Part shown: one piece after another, positions 35,801 to 48,997 of the stretch
Layout: each line of letters opens with the position of its first letter
How positions within the stretch are numbered: position 1 is the first letter of the stretch
DNA from: Xestospongia muta
Taxonomy: Eukaryota; Porifera; Demospongiae; Haplosclerida; Petrosiidae
DNA length: 64,000 nt
Assembly (NCBI GenBank): GCA_963693285.1
Contig: OY848918.1
Coordinates: forward strand, 17,419,943 to 17,483,942
Direction: 5' to 3'
Made by a program: the position numbers and the translations under genes
The notes under the pieces: model-generated
Seen by the model: the letters and a program-made list of their open reading frames with translations, nothing else
Told to the model about the DNA's origin: nothing
The model's database searches: none

Positions 35801-36309
35801 ATATATCTATTGTAAATACTTACATTATACCTAAGCAACCATAAAAAAGAAACAAAAACAAAATGATTCACTTTGAGTTTCGTCATGAAATTATTCAAAA
35901 CCTGACAAGACAACTCCAAATGTTGCATTCTCTACCAATGTCAACACCAAAGTTCATAGAGAATAGATGAGACACCACATTATATAGAGACATGGCAAAA
36001 CAGAAATATTGCAAATGCACTATACTGAAGAAGGCAAAAACATCTCATTCTTTTTATGGGTGACACATGCTCACTTAAACTAATTTTGTGTCCTACTGAC
36101 TTGCTTTCAGTTATATCATACTTGTAAAAACTACTGGCATTAGAAATAATGGTAATTGTAATGACCTTTTCAGTCTTTTAATGTCATTTAAAAACAGGTA
36201 ATAAAAACTCCTTTTTATTATAAATAGTATAATAGTGAACATCTAGATCTATCTGATATTGAATATGTAAATGTTATAATTTCAGTTAGCATTGTAAAGC
36301 TGATGATCA

Positions 36310-36965
36310 TTAGTTAAATAGATGTTGGAGAATTAGTTGAAATATTAGAAGGTGCAAATATTATCATTGTACATGGACAAAGAATAATATGTTGACTGTA
36401 AAACAATCTTAAGATTATGTTGAAGGGAGTTGGTGTGAAATACTGGATTTTAGCAGTTACAAGAATGAAAAATTATGATCGCAAAATCATTAAGCATTAC
36501 TTGTGAAAATTTATTAGATTGTTGAGAAAACAATTTGCAGCCTGTGATAGGTATACACTGTCAATTCGTTTTGCTTTTCTTTTAATTGTCTTTAAAGAAC
36601 TAAACTAATTTAGATAAATTGTTTTGTAGTTAGTGTAGTTTATAGTTAGAATAAATTATGTTGCTAGAAAATATCTATCACTAGCAACATTTCTTTGTAA
36701 ATACCAAACCTGATATGCACATTAAGTTTTTTTCCAAAAATGTTGACATTAACCACTTTTATAAGTTTTCCGTTTCACCTTTTCTTTTCTCTTAATCTGT
36801 GTTCTTAATAACTATTTAGTTTTGTTTCTTAAGTATGACTATATGTCACTTCTTTGTATATATGTCTTTTGTCATACACCTGTTTAGATTCCAGATTCCT
36901 ATATTAACTTCTTACGTTTCAACGAAGTTTATTTTAAATTTTCGTTTTGTTTAAATAAAATAAAA
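36310..36965 (+). pseudogene. Relic of a death-domain exon and 3' end of a gene copy
   Basis: At about 36323-36390 a frame reads VGELVEILEGANIII, comparable to WETVIAAVEGPIV of exon 8 of the intact gene. Near 36700-36775, 'aaacctgatatgcacat...aaccacttttataag' aligns with the last codons, stop and 3' start of that exon (30331-30400). The following AT-rich 3' part ends in AATAAAATAAAA near 36955. The pieces are frameshifted and separated, so not functional. Confidence 0.5.
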
Positions 36966-36979
36966 GGTCTTTAAAAAAG

Positions 36980-38260
36980 TTGTGCAAATAATGTGGTTGT
37001 AAAGACTAAATTATCAATTTTTATCCATACTTCAGCAGTTCTAACAGAGAGAACACCATCTAGTACTAATACCCAGTGCAGCTTTCAATACAATTCAGAG
37101 ACAAAAGTTCCACCTTTCACTAAAGTTTGTCATGGAGCCAGAGTTTAACAAATGACTACCAAACTAATATTGCATTACATTTACAACTCCTCAATCCATA
37201 CTTACAACTAATGTAAGATATGAATTTATGGAAAATGTTGTGCAAAGGAACACTTTAAAATAGTTTAATCACTTTGTAATTACCATATGATAAGAATCAG
37301 AAGAATGAGTGGAATATGAATATACATTTTAATTAACCTACTAATAATTCCAAAATGAATAAATCAATCTACAGAATGATTACTACTGAACTGACATTAT
37401 GATGTAACAACATTATCTTCAAAATCAATTATTAGGTGCCACTACAATTATGAGTTTTAAAGTTAATAACCATATATTAATTCACATTTAATCTTCAAAA
37501 TATGGACCTCTTGTCTGCAATTTTAATTAAATATAAATGAATACATATAGAAGAGTCATACAAAATTAGTCATGAAGGTCTATAAATTATAGTTGATGAA
37601 ATTATTTCGTACATGATAGGCCACATTTTAATTGTTTTGTTTTCTTCATTATCTTTCTTCTAACAATAAGGAAAGGAAATGTGATTATTTAAATTCTTTT
37701 TGATCAGTACCAATGTAGACTAATGTAGATAAACAAAATGTTAGTTTACTACTGACCAAACATGATATAAAATTGATATTGTTATCAAGAATATTGTTTA
37801 CTGTTGGTCCATGAGGAAGTGATGAACTTAATTACATATACTTCTTGCATGTAACTGGCTATTAGAGATCTAAAGATAGTGTATTGTGTAAATACCATGC
37901 TGCTACGTCCTGTACATGGGTGATTATTGCTTAGATTTTACAACCAATCACATCAATATACAACAAGCAGTGCTCATGTAAAACTGAATGTGTGTGCAGC
38001 AACAAGGCCAAAGGAAGGTCCCACCAAGTACATATAGATATCTGTATATTTCGTTCACTAAGAATACAGCAGGTTTACTATCTACAAATTATATAGTGAT
38101 AGGTCTTATAAGAAGCAATAGTAAAACCATGTAGAGTTAAGAAATTACCCATTTACACTGATATACATAGTAATAACTATTAACTATTGCTTATTTTGTT
38201 GAAATTACCTTTTTTCTTTCTTACCAATTGTCTTTATTGGCATGTCTAAAGTAATAGCTA
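36980..38260. other. AT-rich stretch, no gene recognised
   Basis: No open frame, splice-linked exon or repeat that I can support. Confidence 0.5.
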
Positions 38261-38264
38261 ATAC

Positions 38265-38660
38265 ATCACATATGATCTAGGAACTGTCCAAATTTTTTTT
38301 CTTCTTTCACATAAATTCAATGATGATCCTTAGTTATATGACTCAATAAGAATGAGAAACTATGACAGATAATGAACCAACTCCTGCTTCATGGGATAAT
38401 ATTCTTGATATCTTAGAAGGACCTCTTCAAAAGAGAGTTCTTGCTCTTGACATTCGTCAAAAACTTAAAATAAGTAAGCAATTTACTTGACAGTAGCTAA
38501 TATAAACCATGAATTCAATGAACTTGGTCACTGTTACATGTTCATCATATATGATCTAGGAACACTCCAATAATTATTCTTCTTTCACATAAATTCAATA
38601 AAATGATGTTGATCCTCAACTACATGACTCAATAAGAATGAGTAACTATGACAGATAATG
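38265..38660. repeat. 110-bp direct repeat flanking a death-domain fragment
   Basis: 38265-38374 and 38543-38660 are near copies ('tatgatctaggaac ... actatgacagataatg'). The second copy lacks the coding fragment that follows the first. Confidence 0.8.
38362..38475 (+). pseudogene. Death-domain fragment of a third gene copy
   Basis: Reads from an ATG: PASWDNILDILEGPLQKRVL followed by a DIRQKLKI helix, then stops. It corresponds to TWETVIAAVEGPIVKHKSTA and KIRNFLAK in exon 8 of the intact gene. There is an in-frame TGA three codons upstream, so the domain's first half is gone. Confidence 0.55.
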
Positions 38661-40084
38661 TTTCTTGTTTCAATATTTTCCTATTAGTTCTGTTAATTTC
38701 ATTGGTTGTCATAAATTGTGTGTTGCCTTATCCAGTGTATCATATATTTAAAACTATAGTATATATAGTTAGCCTTAGAGTTTTATCCTTTGTATAAATA
38801 TAATTAAAATGAAACGTTTTGATGTTCTGATTCAAGTTCATAAAAAATTGAAACTGTTTTCTTATACTCAGATCTAGAACACAACAAACAACATTAAGAA
38901 CGTATCTGCTAACATTTCAAACTTGTCAAATAGTTACCAGATTACGTTTTGTGTATTATTTGTGTAGTCAATTGTTATGTTAGAGCAGTGACCAAAGATA
39001 AGAGTGAATAGATTTTCTGGCTTGATCAAGTTTGATTTCTCTTCAGTTGACTGTTCTGTCATTCAACGACAACTTCTTATTGGAGAAATTATAAATTTTT
39101 ACATTATCATAAAATTCCAAAGGTTTTAGTTCACTACAATTACATTATTACTACAAACATGTAGAATTTAAGATAATACACCAATTGATACAGTTAATTA
39201 TAGAAGCCATCAAATATCACTGTAATTATATGTCATGCTGATGGCTTTCATAATAATATTTATAATATAAATTTGTGTATTCTAATCAACTTAAAGGCTT
39301 CCAGTGGTACTTAGTTTATTGTGACTAGGTTTTACTGCTGCATATACATGGTATGATTAGTTTTATTCTTTGTATTAGTTACATTATTGAATAACTAAAG
39401 ATATGATGGCCATATCAATTAACATGGTACTATACAATATGCACTAAGAAACTTGTGTTTCATACAACTTGTGTTAATAATAAAACATTATTAACAAATA
39501 AACACATGTCCTTTTTGTAATAATACACAATATAGTGACTTTATAAACATGGCATATATTTAGCTATGACATGGTATTTCTTTTACAATTAGTTATAAAC
39601 GGACAACCTCATACATATTTGTAACAACCACATTTATGAGCAGGGATATCAGTGAAACAACAATATTGTCATATCATGAGATAGGATGTCAATGGAATAG
39701 CAATACTGTCAATGTGACGAAATAAGTGTTAGTAAAAAAACCAACAACAAAGAGCCAATTAAATTACATATATTTATTAAAGAGACACTAATTTAATCAT
39801 TTTCTCACAACAACTCAGTGTTGCAATTTTCATAGGTACTGAAATAGTCTGAAAAAAATAAATATTGCTACATCAAAAATCAGAAACACCATTATTATAA
39901 GTTATAAACATAGACGCTAAAATAAAATGAAGCTGAAGAAAGTTCTTACTGTAAAAGTATCTGAATAGGAAAGTAAGTCACTGAAGAGAAATGAATGGAG
40001 GAAGAGAGAAAGAGAGAGAGGAAGTACTTTCTTGAAACTATCATCTTTTGTTAATATTAAAAATTATCATCTACTCTTATATAG

Positions 40085-40183
40085 TTGCAGAATACACCAC
40101 TGATTACTGCATCTGCAAATGGACAGACAGAGGTGGTGTTGTTCTTATTACAACATTATGCAAATTCTAATTCCACTAACGTG
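40085..40183 (+). pseudogene. Ankyrin exon of the broken copy (exon-3 type)
   Basis: Exactly 99 bp after 'cttatatag', encoding NTPLITASANGQTEVVLFLL followed by QHYANSNSTN. The donor is GTGATT, not GTGAGT as in exon 3, which weakens splicing. No upstream exon 1 or 2 is found, and the copy has no GTPase exon, so it is scored as a relic. Confidence 0.7.
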
Positions 40184-43100
40184 GTGATTATTCATATATA
40201 GTAACAACACTGTTGTAATGTATATATGTATACATTGTACATGTATATGTATATGTATACATGTGAACTGTATATATATATACATGTAATATTGTCATCT
40301 GATAGTATTTATATTTTTGAATGGTATTCTAAATACAGTGACACTATTTCACCTCTATAAGCAAATAAGATATTTTATATCATGTATTATGTCATGTAGT
40401 TTGGTGAAATATTCTGCTAATAACTGATCTAATAGTCAAATGTAGTATATATATTCATTATTATGATGTTCAATAGTGTTGTCAGGTCAGTATATTCTAA
40501 ATTATTGGGAATACCTATGTTATATAGAATATATCACATGAGGGGTGTGATTGAAATGTTCATACAGCAAAAGCTACAGCCATGTGCTTTACAATCATTT
40601 CAACCACACCCCTCGTGTAATATATTTCATTTAAAAAGAACACGGAACAGTGGTTATGTGATTTATTAAGTGGTTTGGCTGATAAAAGTCCCTTGATGAA
40701 GACACAGAGAGATTTGGAAATTGTTTTATATATTTGTAAATGTTGTAATCAATGGAAATAGCAGCGCAGTCGTATCAATGACAACATATCTGTACTGCAT
40801 GACAAATATAATAGAAGTATACTAGTATTGGATATGATGCAATGTCAGTGTCTTGGATATACTAATTCACTATACTGCATGACTCAGCCTTACTGTTATG
40901 ACTGTACTTAATGGAGTGCTATATCCATACTAATACTTTATATAATAGATTACAACATACATGAAAATAACAATATCAATTGAATAACTCCTTATACTTC
41001 AAGTATTGAATGATGTTCATATATGTACTGTTACAAGGAAATATGTGTCACTAAACAAAATATTGAAGTTTTCTTATATTTACTAGAAAAGTCTAGACTG
41101 TCTGTCTTCTTGTACATGATATGTTAGCACATGTAACAAAACCTGGTTACATTGACAGTACTGAAAGGTCACACAACTATATGGTCATTACTGATTAGTA
41201 TTCAAAGAATATTTGTCTATGTTGCTACATCTTCATTAAACTATCTATATACAAATTAACTGTAAATATTACCTGCAATATGAAGGATGTTAATATGATA
41301 TTACTTGATCTTGTATTGTTTAGTGGTATTAAATGACTAGCAATTGTTTAAGCATTAGTTTTAGGTATATGGAGATATATACTTAAAAATATCATTATAA
41401 TTTTATTTTAATAAGCAGGCATTGTTTTAGAAGGTTTGGAATTTGGAAGGAATGCTTAGTTGAAAGCTTAGTGTGCTGTTTATTGATAGTGCCTTCAGTT
41501 ACATTGAAGCTTCAGTTAATCATGAAATATGCTCTATATAACATTTGATAAATTAATTACTAAGTGTGTCAGAGGCTATCATGTGAGGTTAAAATTTATA
41601 TCTTTTTATGTAATAGCTATCAGCAAAGTGTCACTAATTTGTAATATAATAGTAATTGATATTGTTGAGAGACATCATATAGGTATTTAAAATATTGAAA
41701 AAGTTAGTAGGGATACTTTTATGTTAATTATTTCAAACCAACAGTGTACAAATTGTTCAGCTTTCCTATTAAGAATGAACAAAAAAGTGGTCATTAAAGT
41801 ATTGTCTTTATGAAAGAGTTACTTCTAAAATAATCCAATTATTCCATTGTGTCACACTATACTTAACTGAAGGCATTGTCAATAATCACCAAAACAATAG
41901 CTTTCAACTAAACATTCCTTCAAAATCCCAATCTTCTATAACAATGCCTGTTCATTGCAATAATAATACAATGATTTGTATTAACAGTAATTGGTGATTT
42001 AATGTTTACTGGAGTAGAATACTTATGTTATATGTACTACATTCTCATTTTCTTGTAATCAGTATTGTTCAGTTATATATCAAGTTGTTATATTAGACAT
42101 TGTAGCTATGTTTTCAGTGAGTCCTGTACATCAATGTACACGTGATGTTTATAAATGTAATAGTTAGTATTATGATTATTTCAGTAGTGTATACTATCAT
42201 TGAGATATTGACCTTTTATATAACAGACTCAGTAACAAATGTAACCTGTTTTATTATGACAAAAGGAAGCTAAGTTCATTAAATAATGATTGTAAAAATT
42301 GATTGGTTGATTTGACCAATAATTCATCATTGCACTGCATAGGACACTGTAATTATACACACGACAAGTTATGTTTAGACAATAGCTTGTTTCTATATGC
42401 AATGTAGTATATATTTCCTTCTTACATACTTTAGTAACATGGATGTGTAGTGCATCTGTTGAGTGGTTACCTACTTCAATTTACACCATTATTATCAGTA
42501 GTGTCTTGTTAACAATAGTGCATTAGAAATTAAAATAGAGTAATTTTTGCTATTTTTTGTCTGATTATTGCTATTTACAACAAATCAAAATCAACTATGG
42601 AATACTTAAGTCAACATATTCACATGTATAATATGACAGACTCAGGAAGAAGACTATGACTTAATAAGACCATGATCTAGATATCTGTCACAACCATGTC
42701 TATCTCAATACATCATAGGATTTTCCTAATGAGTTATTATTAATGATGAATCACCCATAATAGCTTATGAATATTTGTCAGACTGTGGTTGACCACAACA
42801 AAGTGTGTTTCAAATAAATTATTAACAGATGGTATAAATTAATTTGTTTGTGTATAGTATTGGTACATAACATATTGTAGTAATATCTCATATTATGACA
42901 TTGATACCTGACATTAAAGTTAATTTCAAAATTTGTATAATAGTAAGAAGTTTCATCATCTTTAATTCAGGGTTGTTTTTAGCTTACATTTTCACATATA
43001 TTAGTATAATATTTCCTGAATAGGTTAGTTTTGTCACTCATAATATAGTGTTTGTTGAATGTACTACATTGACATGACATGATATGAGCTACTAATAATA

Positions 43101-43231
43101 GTCATAAGAGAGACAATAAACAACATGAACCTCCACTGATATTGACCACATGTTATGACAGTACTTGTTTAGTACAATAAATAGTATACTGTTAGTTATC
43201 TAGTATTAACTTTATATGTCTTATTTTTCAG

Positions 43232-43321
43232 TTTGGGAGTACAGCATTACACTGTGCATCTAATGCTGAAATAGCGGAAATGCTAATTAAAAATAAGTCC
43301 AATATACATGCACTAGATGAG
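43232..43321 (+). pseudogene. Ankyrin exon of the broken copy (exon-4 type)
   Basis: 90 bp with intact acceptor and donor GTTAGT. It encodes STALHCASNAEIAEMLIKNK, almost the same as exon 4 with a few substitutions (Y to C, N to D, K to E). Intact as an exon, but it has no recognisable downstream coding partner. Confidence 0.72.
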
Positions 43322-44123
43322 GTTAGTGTTTAATATTGTAATTTAAACTTATTAGTACCTCATATCATGATTATAATTTAGTACAAACTTAAGTTATGAG
43401 GATCTTATAAAACAAGTTACTTGTTTTAGTTTATAAAATGTTTAGTGGTTGATATTGTCAAGTCTTTATACTTCAATGTTTGTGTTTGTCTGTTACATAT
43501 ATCTACATGAAGACTACAACTCTTGTGTAATGTACATTGTACAACAGACTACTCTCTTTTACATTGTACTGTAATAATTAAGTAAAATAATAATCACTAA
43601 CTATAGCAAACATTATAATTATAAATCAATCATAGAATTTAGAGAATATAATAAATGTGACCTAATTTGGGAAACACATATTCCTCTAAATAGTTTCGAG
43701 ATGAATGGTTTCATACATACATATTGTACTGGATGTATACCATACTTGGTATCCAGGAAAACAAATCATAAAAGTACTTAGTAACCAAATTTGTTAAAAA
43801 TCATGTACAAAGCGGCCGCATAGCAACCACATATACACAACACTTTTTCAAAATTTTTAGCACAACATGTGTAGTTTTGCCAAATAACATGACAAATGTC
43901 ATATTAAGTACATGTAAGTCTATCAGTATCAGTACAGTGGAACATTGGACTTATGAATAATGGAAACCTTATTAATTAAAACAAATAGTGTGGTCTGGAA
44001 TGAATTCCCATTTAATACACATTACTTGTTGACTCAGGAAATATGGAAACCTTTTGTATTATATATAATGAATGGTTTTTATGAGTGACAGTAGTAAAGA
44101 GTCATCACTTTTAATATCCAGTT

Positions 44124-44498
44124 TAGTCCTGCCATGATATATAAAAATCAATATCACATATCATGGATATTTATATCACAATATATCACATATCATGATA
44201 AATTTTGAAATTTTTATATTTGTAATAAATCAACAATTATCAAACAGAAAGATTAACTGGTCTGCATGTTGTGGTGTTAAACAGTTTCTTTTTTCAGTAA
44301 TTACATTGCCAGTGGCACTGAACAGATATTCTGATGGAACACTTGCAGCGACAAATGAAAAACATTTACCCATGAGTCTATTCACGAGCCTATTTAAATA
44401 GGTGTGTTTTATATCAATAAAAAGTAATTTATATCATATCATATCATGACTGTTTATATCACGATATATCGATATTATTGATTATCACGGCAGCACTA
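44124..44498. mobile_element. hAT-type MITE (375 bp)
   Basis: Ends TAGTCCTGCCATGATA and the inverse of TAGTGCTGCCGTGATAAT form terminal inverted repeats. A perfect 8-bp direct repeat, atccagtt, flanks it (44116-44123 and 44499-44506), as expected for hAT insertion. The paralogous site near 22880 lacks it. The 68-codon frame inside (44195-44401) shows no transposase motif. Confidence 0.85.
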
Positions 44499-46049
44499 AT
44501 CCAGTTAATGAATATATTGATTTCATGTGTTTAATAATAGATTAGTGAAATCACAAACATATAGTCTAATAGATCTTTATATGTATTGATATTATATTAT
44601 AAATAAATAGATTCATCAACTATTTGTCATCATTCTAACACTATATAAACAGAACCCCTTAAAACATTCATGATTTTAAAGTTATGGTGGAGATTACATT
44701 CCAATATAAGTTTAAACTGTAAGTAATATGAAGTAATTAACATAAATTATAAGGAATAGAATACATGAATTTTCACAGAAACAAGTACAGTATACATTTA
44801 GATTATTCATTTAAAATATAAAGAGTCTGTGTTGACAAGTTATGCGATAAGTATGCTTTTCCAAGTACTGTATATTTCTGTGTGGGTGGAGTCAACAAGT
44901 CCTGTTGTACAATGTTAGAATGTTATGTAACACTTACTCTAGTAACTCAACCAACCTGTACAGAGTTTATGTTGACAAAGAAATAATATAACAAAGTTTT
45001 TATATGTTAAGTAATAGTTTCCAATTCATGGCAGTGTTTTTACACTTAGTCTATAAGTATGATGTACCAGCGGTTTGTAATGTATGCTGTACTATCTTCA
45101 TTGTTGTCATCAGATAATAAAAGCTAACTATGAGAGTCACTAAGTCAAAAGTCTAATCAATGTCATTGTTTGATGGCCGGTACATGTTGTTAATAGAGTC
45201 TTCTTACTTCCCTAATCAATAAAGTCTTTATATGATATAATTTCCTTAATAATTATTGATACTATATATCAGCAATAAATGAACCTACTTAAAACTGACT
45301 GAGAAAGTAAATGTTGCCAATAACAACCAGCCAACAAAATAGGGCATTATATAGAATATGATATCTGATAATAAGATATGTACTTTACATTGCTATCATG
45401 AGAGTATATATTATTCGTTCATGTTTTCTACACAAAAGTCTTACCACATTAGTCCCAGCTTACTCCTTGATTACCTCAAGAATACAGTTATGGTTTGTAG
45501 AGTACATCCTTTTGATTAATAAGTATTAAAGCTATGAAAGTTGTGAAATTTTCATTTATCAACTGTTCTAATCACAAAACATGAAAATATGAATTTATCG
45601 ACAATATGATCTATCATCAAGTACAAGCAAGCACCTGTTGTAAAAAATTGTTTCTTGTACACAATGTGGACATCTTTCTCTAACCCAAGCTTCCACTAAT
45701 AACATAACATTGTTTTGATAAATTTTATTATTATTATTATTATCAACAAGAATAAATCAAATAACAAACAAAATTCAACAATCTAAAACTTTTTATAATT
45801 TTATAATATATGTTATGCAAGTCATGTAGATCACTTGTCCTATAGCCTCATAGTCTATTTGAAGTGCCTTAGCTTGTGCAGATAAGTATGATATTACATA
45901 CTTGAGTATACTTTAACATTTAATTGTCAGGTTTGTTACATAAAATTTAAACATGCATTTTGCTTACATCATGTTATGTGGAGTAAAAGAGAACTAACTA
46001 ACAATAAAATGAATGTAACAAAAAAATGTCAATACTCATATTATTATAT

Positions 46050-48990
46050 AGATGCCTACAATTAATACATTAACCCATTCAGTTAACTGCAGTCATAGTA
46101 TATTCATCTTTTTTTATTTTAAAATATATTTTTCTATGTTAAATTAAAGCTTTCTTTTTTCAGCAGAATGTGTGAGCTTTAAAAGTATCCTGTAGCTAGT
46201 TACACATTCAAAACATCCTAAATAATTTTTTTTTCTAAATCTATGCAGTCTCTAGATCTGAGATTCATCAATATCATACATTGATATATGTATTTGTAAT
46301 ATAATTATGAAGATAACTATACAGTTATCAGTCTATTACTTTAGCATTATCTGATAATAACACTACAAGCTATGTTAAGAAAATTCAAAAACAGTTCTTG
46401 TTGATATAAAAGATGCTTTACAAACAATAATAATTAATATGTAGCAGGAAAAAGATATATATAACGTGAAGATTGGTTGACTCTATGAATGGATGTGTGC
46501 ATAGTTGTTGAGTTATTTCATCTTTTACTTAATTGTATATAATGATTTGTATATATTATTTGAAGCAAATAATAGATAAAGTATAGTTAATAAATTAATA
46601 TCAGTGTAAGCTGATCCTCTTGAAACACATTTAGTTCAAACATTAGTGAAGGATCAATGATATTATGTTTATTAATGAAACAAGAGTATAATTCTAAGAA
46701 AATTGTTAATAATTACTTGATGCACTTTAGTGCTTTGCATGACTATGGGAAATGGAAAACTTCATAGAATATCTGGCAGCACAAAACACAGTAAGCAAGT
46801 TATTTGACTATATAACGTGATTAGTCAGACAGGTGCTTTATAGTTAAAAACTCTTAAATTTGGTAGTTGTGTTGTAGTGGTCAAGGTGTTGCACAGCAAT
46901 GTAATATGCTATAACAAGCAATGTTAGATAAATACACATGAGTAATAATAACACTGCATGTTTTTAGCTCCAAACAGCTGTGAAGTACCACTAGACAAAA
47001 CTTAGTTGCTCTGTCAATACTGAATCTGACGTCGTAATATTACATGTTGGTCATGAATGGCAGTCTGATATTTCTGTGTAAAAGAACCTTTAAAACTAGA
47101 TACATGTATTGAGAACATATTGATACAGACAATGTCTTTAGAATCTGTTGATACTTTCTCTCATTAATAACTTATCTACTTGTTTTGTTTCAAGTAAAGC
47201 TCAATATGTAAAAGTAAGACTGGAATAATCAAATTATTGATAATAATAATGTAATAAGTAAAGAGAACAATGTCAATAATATGACAAGATGGATGAATGA
47301 AAATGGTAAGGTGGTGACAACTGTATATATCAACAAAATTATTAAATGTGTTTAAAGTTTAGAGTACATTGATTACAAACAGTGCTATGACAATTCTAAA
47401 CAGGAATATGAAAGAAAGAAAAGTTTGATGTTATGTACAACAAAATTAATGGTTTTCTTTAGTTCCAATTTGTCATTATGTCCCATAGTATTATATATTA
47501 ATTTTGACTAAGCTATAGTCTTCCAAACTCTCTTGCAGACTTCAATGTGTCTCTTAATTTTCTATATGCTCTGCTATATACAGTATACCATATATAGTGG
47601 AAACACTCCAGCAACACCAATAGTCTCTGCTAGACTTCAATAATCTCTTACAGCTATAGTCTCTGAACAGATCAATATAGAAGTTGATCATTGTTATATC
47701 TATTGCAAAGTCTCCTAATTACAACAATTCATCAACTGATTATTGACCTATACACTTAGTAATGTTGTCAGAAGTAACATGCATACACTATATATACTAA
47801 ATATTCCCACTCTAACACTCCATGTACATTTAATAAAAGGTTGATTGCATGTAATGCTGTCTACATCTGCAAAGATGAATAGATGCAGACACTTTAAAAA
47901 TGCATGGAGATGAATTCAGTTTGTGTTTTTTTGGATTTTAACAAGGCATTCCTCCTTCTTAATACATTGCTCAACTGAGTATAAATGGTTAAAGATAAAA
48001 ATAGCTACTAGCAGCACTACTTATGATACAAGTACTCATTTAATTACAAGCTCTAGGTCTCAGGCTTTTTCAAGTATTAGTACCAGATACCTACAGTCAA
48101 CTCAGCATTACATACAACATATTTAAAAATCTGTTACCTTCATCTATCTATAAATTATGTTAATTTAGTCTATTTCATTATAGGATCATTAGTCTTAGTA
48201 TTAATGTATCTGCTAATACAGATACTTAGCTTTATGAACCAGATTATGGTAACTGTAGATATCTCCACATAAATGTATTAATGTATATAAATATATATTC
48301 TTGACATCATAGAGGGAGCTCGTCAAAATAAAAAATACTGCATTTATAATCTGTCGAAAGAAGTAAACTGATTAATTAATCATTTTAACAGAAATAATAT
48401 AAACTTTGTCCATAGTATTACTATGAATTGAAATCAGTCACTGTTACATACTTGACAACACACTCTGCAACTTCACTTTATCACTGCTACTGCTAGCTAG
48501 TGTCAACATCAATTTCTACTACTGTTCTATCACTTCCTACTACTACTGCTACTGGTATTACTCCATTTCAAGGAAAAACAAGACTAACGAGCAACATCTC
48601 TAGAATAGAATTTCTCCATTATTTTAAACAAAATATTGACAAACAAATTAATTAATGAAATATTGCATCAACCATCTATTGTCAGCAGTTAATATCTTCA
48701 CTTTGATGATGATCATCTTCAGGAACATGACAGAGTTTGAGAACACGATTTTGCAAAACTTAAATTCAACCTCAGAGAGCTCTATAACTTTCTTGTATTA
48801 GCAATCAACATGGTTGTTATCAGCTTACCATCTAATCAAAGTTATCATTGCACAAGTCGTGACTATGTAATTATTACAAAGTCTGTTTATCTCAAAAGAC
48901 TTTAATTATGTAGTCATCTGATACAAACTAACCATTTCATTATATATAATCTATGATATATTACTGGTACTTTATGTTGTGTCTCTTCAT
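46050..48990. other. AT-rich stretch, no gene recognised
   Basis: Short open frames only (for example 47923-48126), with no motif, partner exon or repeat structure that I can defend. Confidence 0.5.
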
Positions 48991-48997
48991 TCTATAG

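Larger units (their letters stand above)
42865..46045. repeat. Segmental duplication, copy 2
   Basis: Same order and orientation as 21020-24430, ending abruptly about 440 bp before where exon 5 would lie. It carries the exon-4-type ankyrin exon and a private 375-bp hAT-type insertion. Confidence 0.9.
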
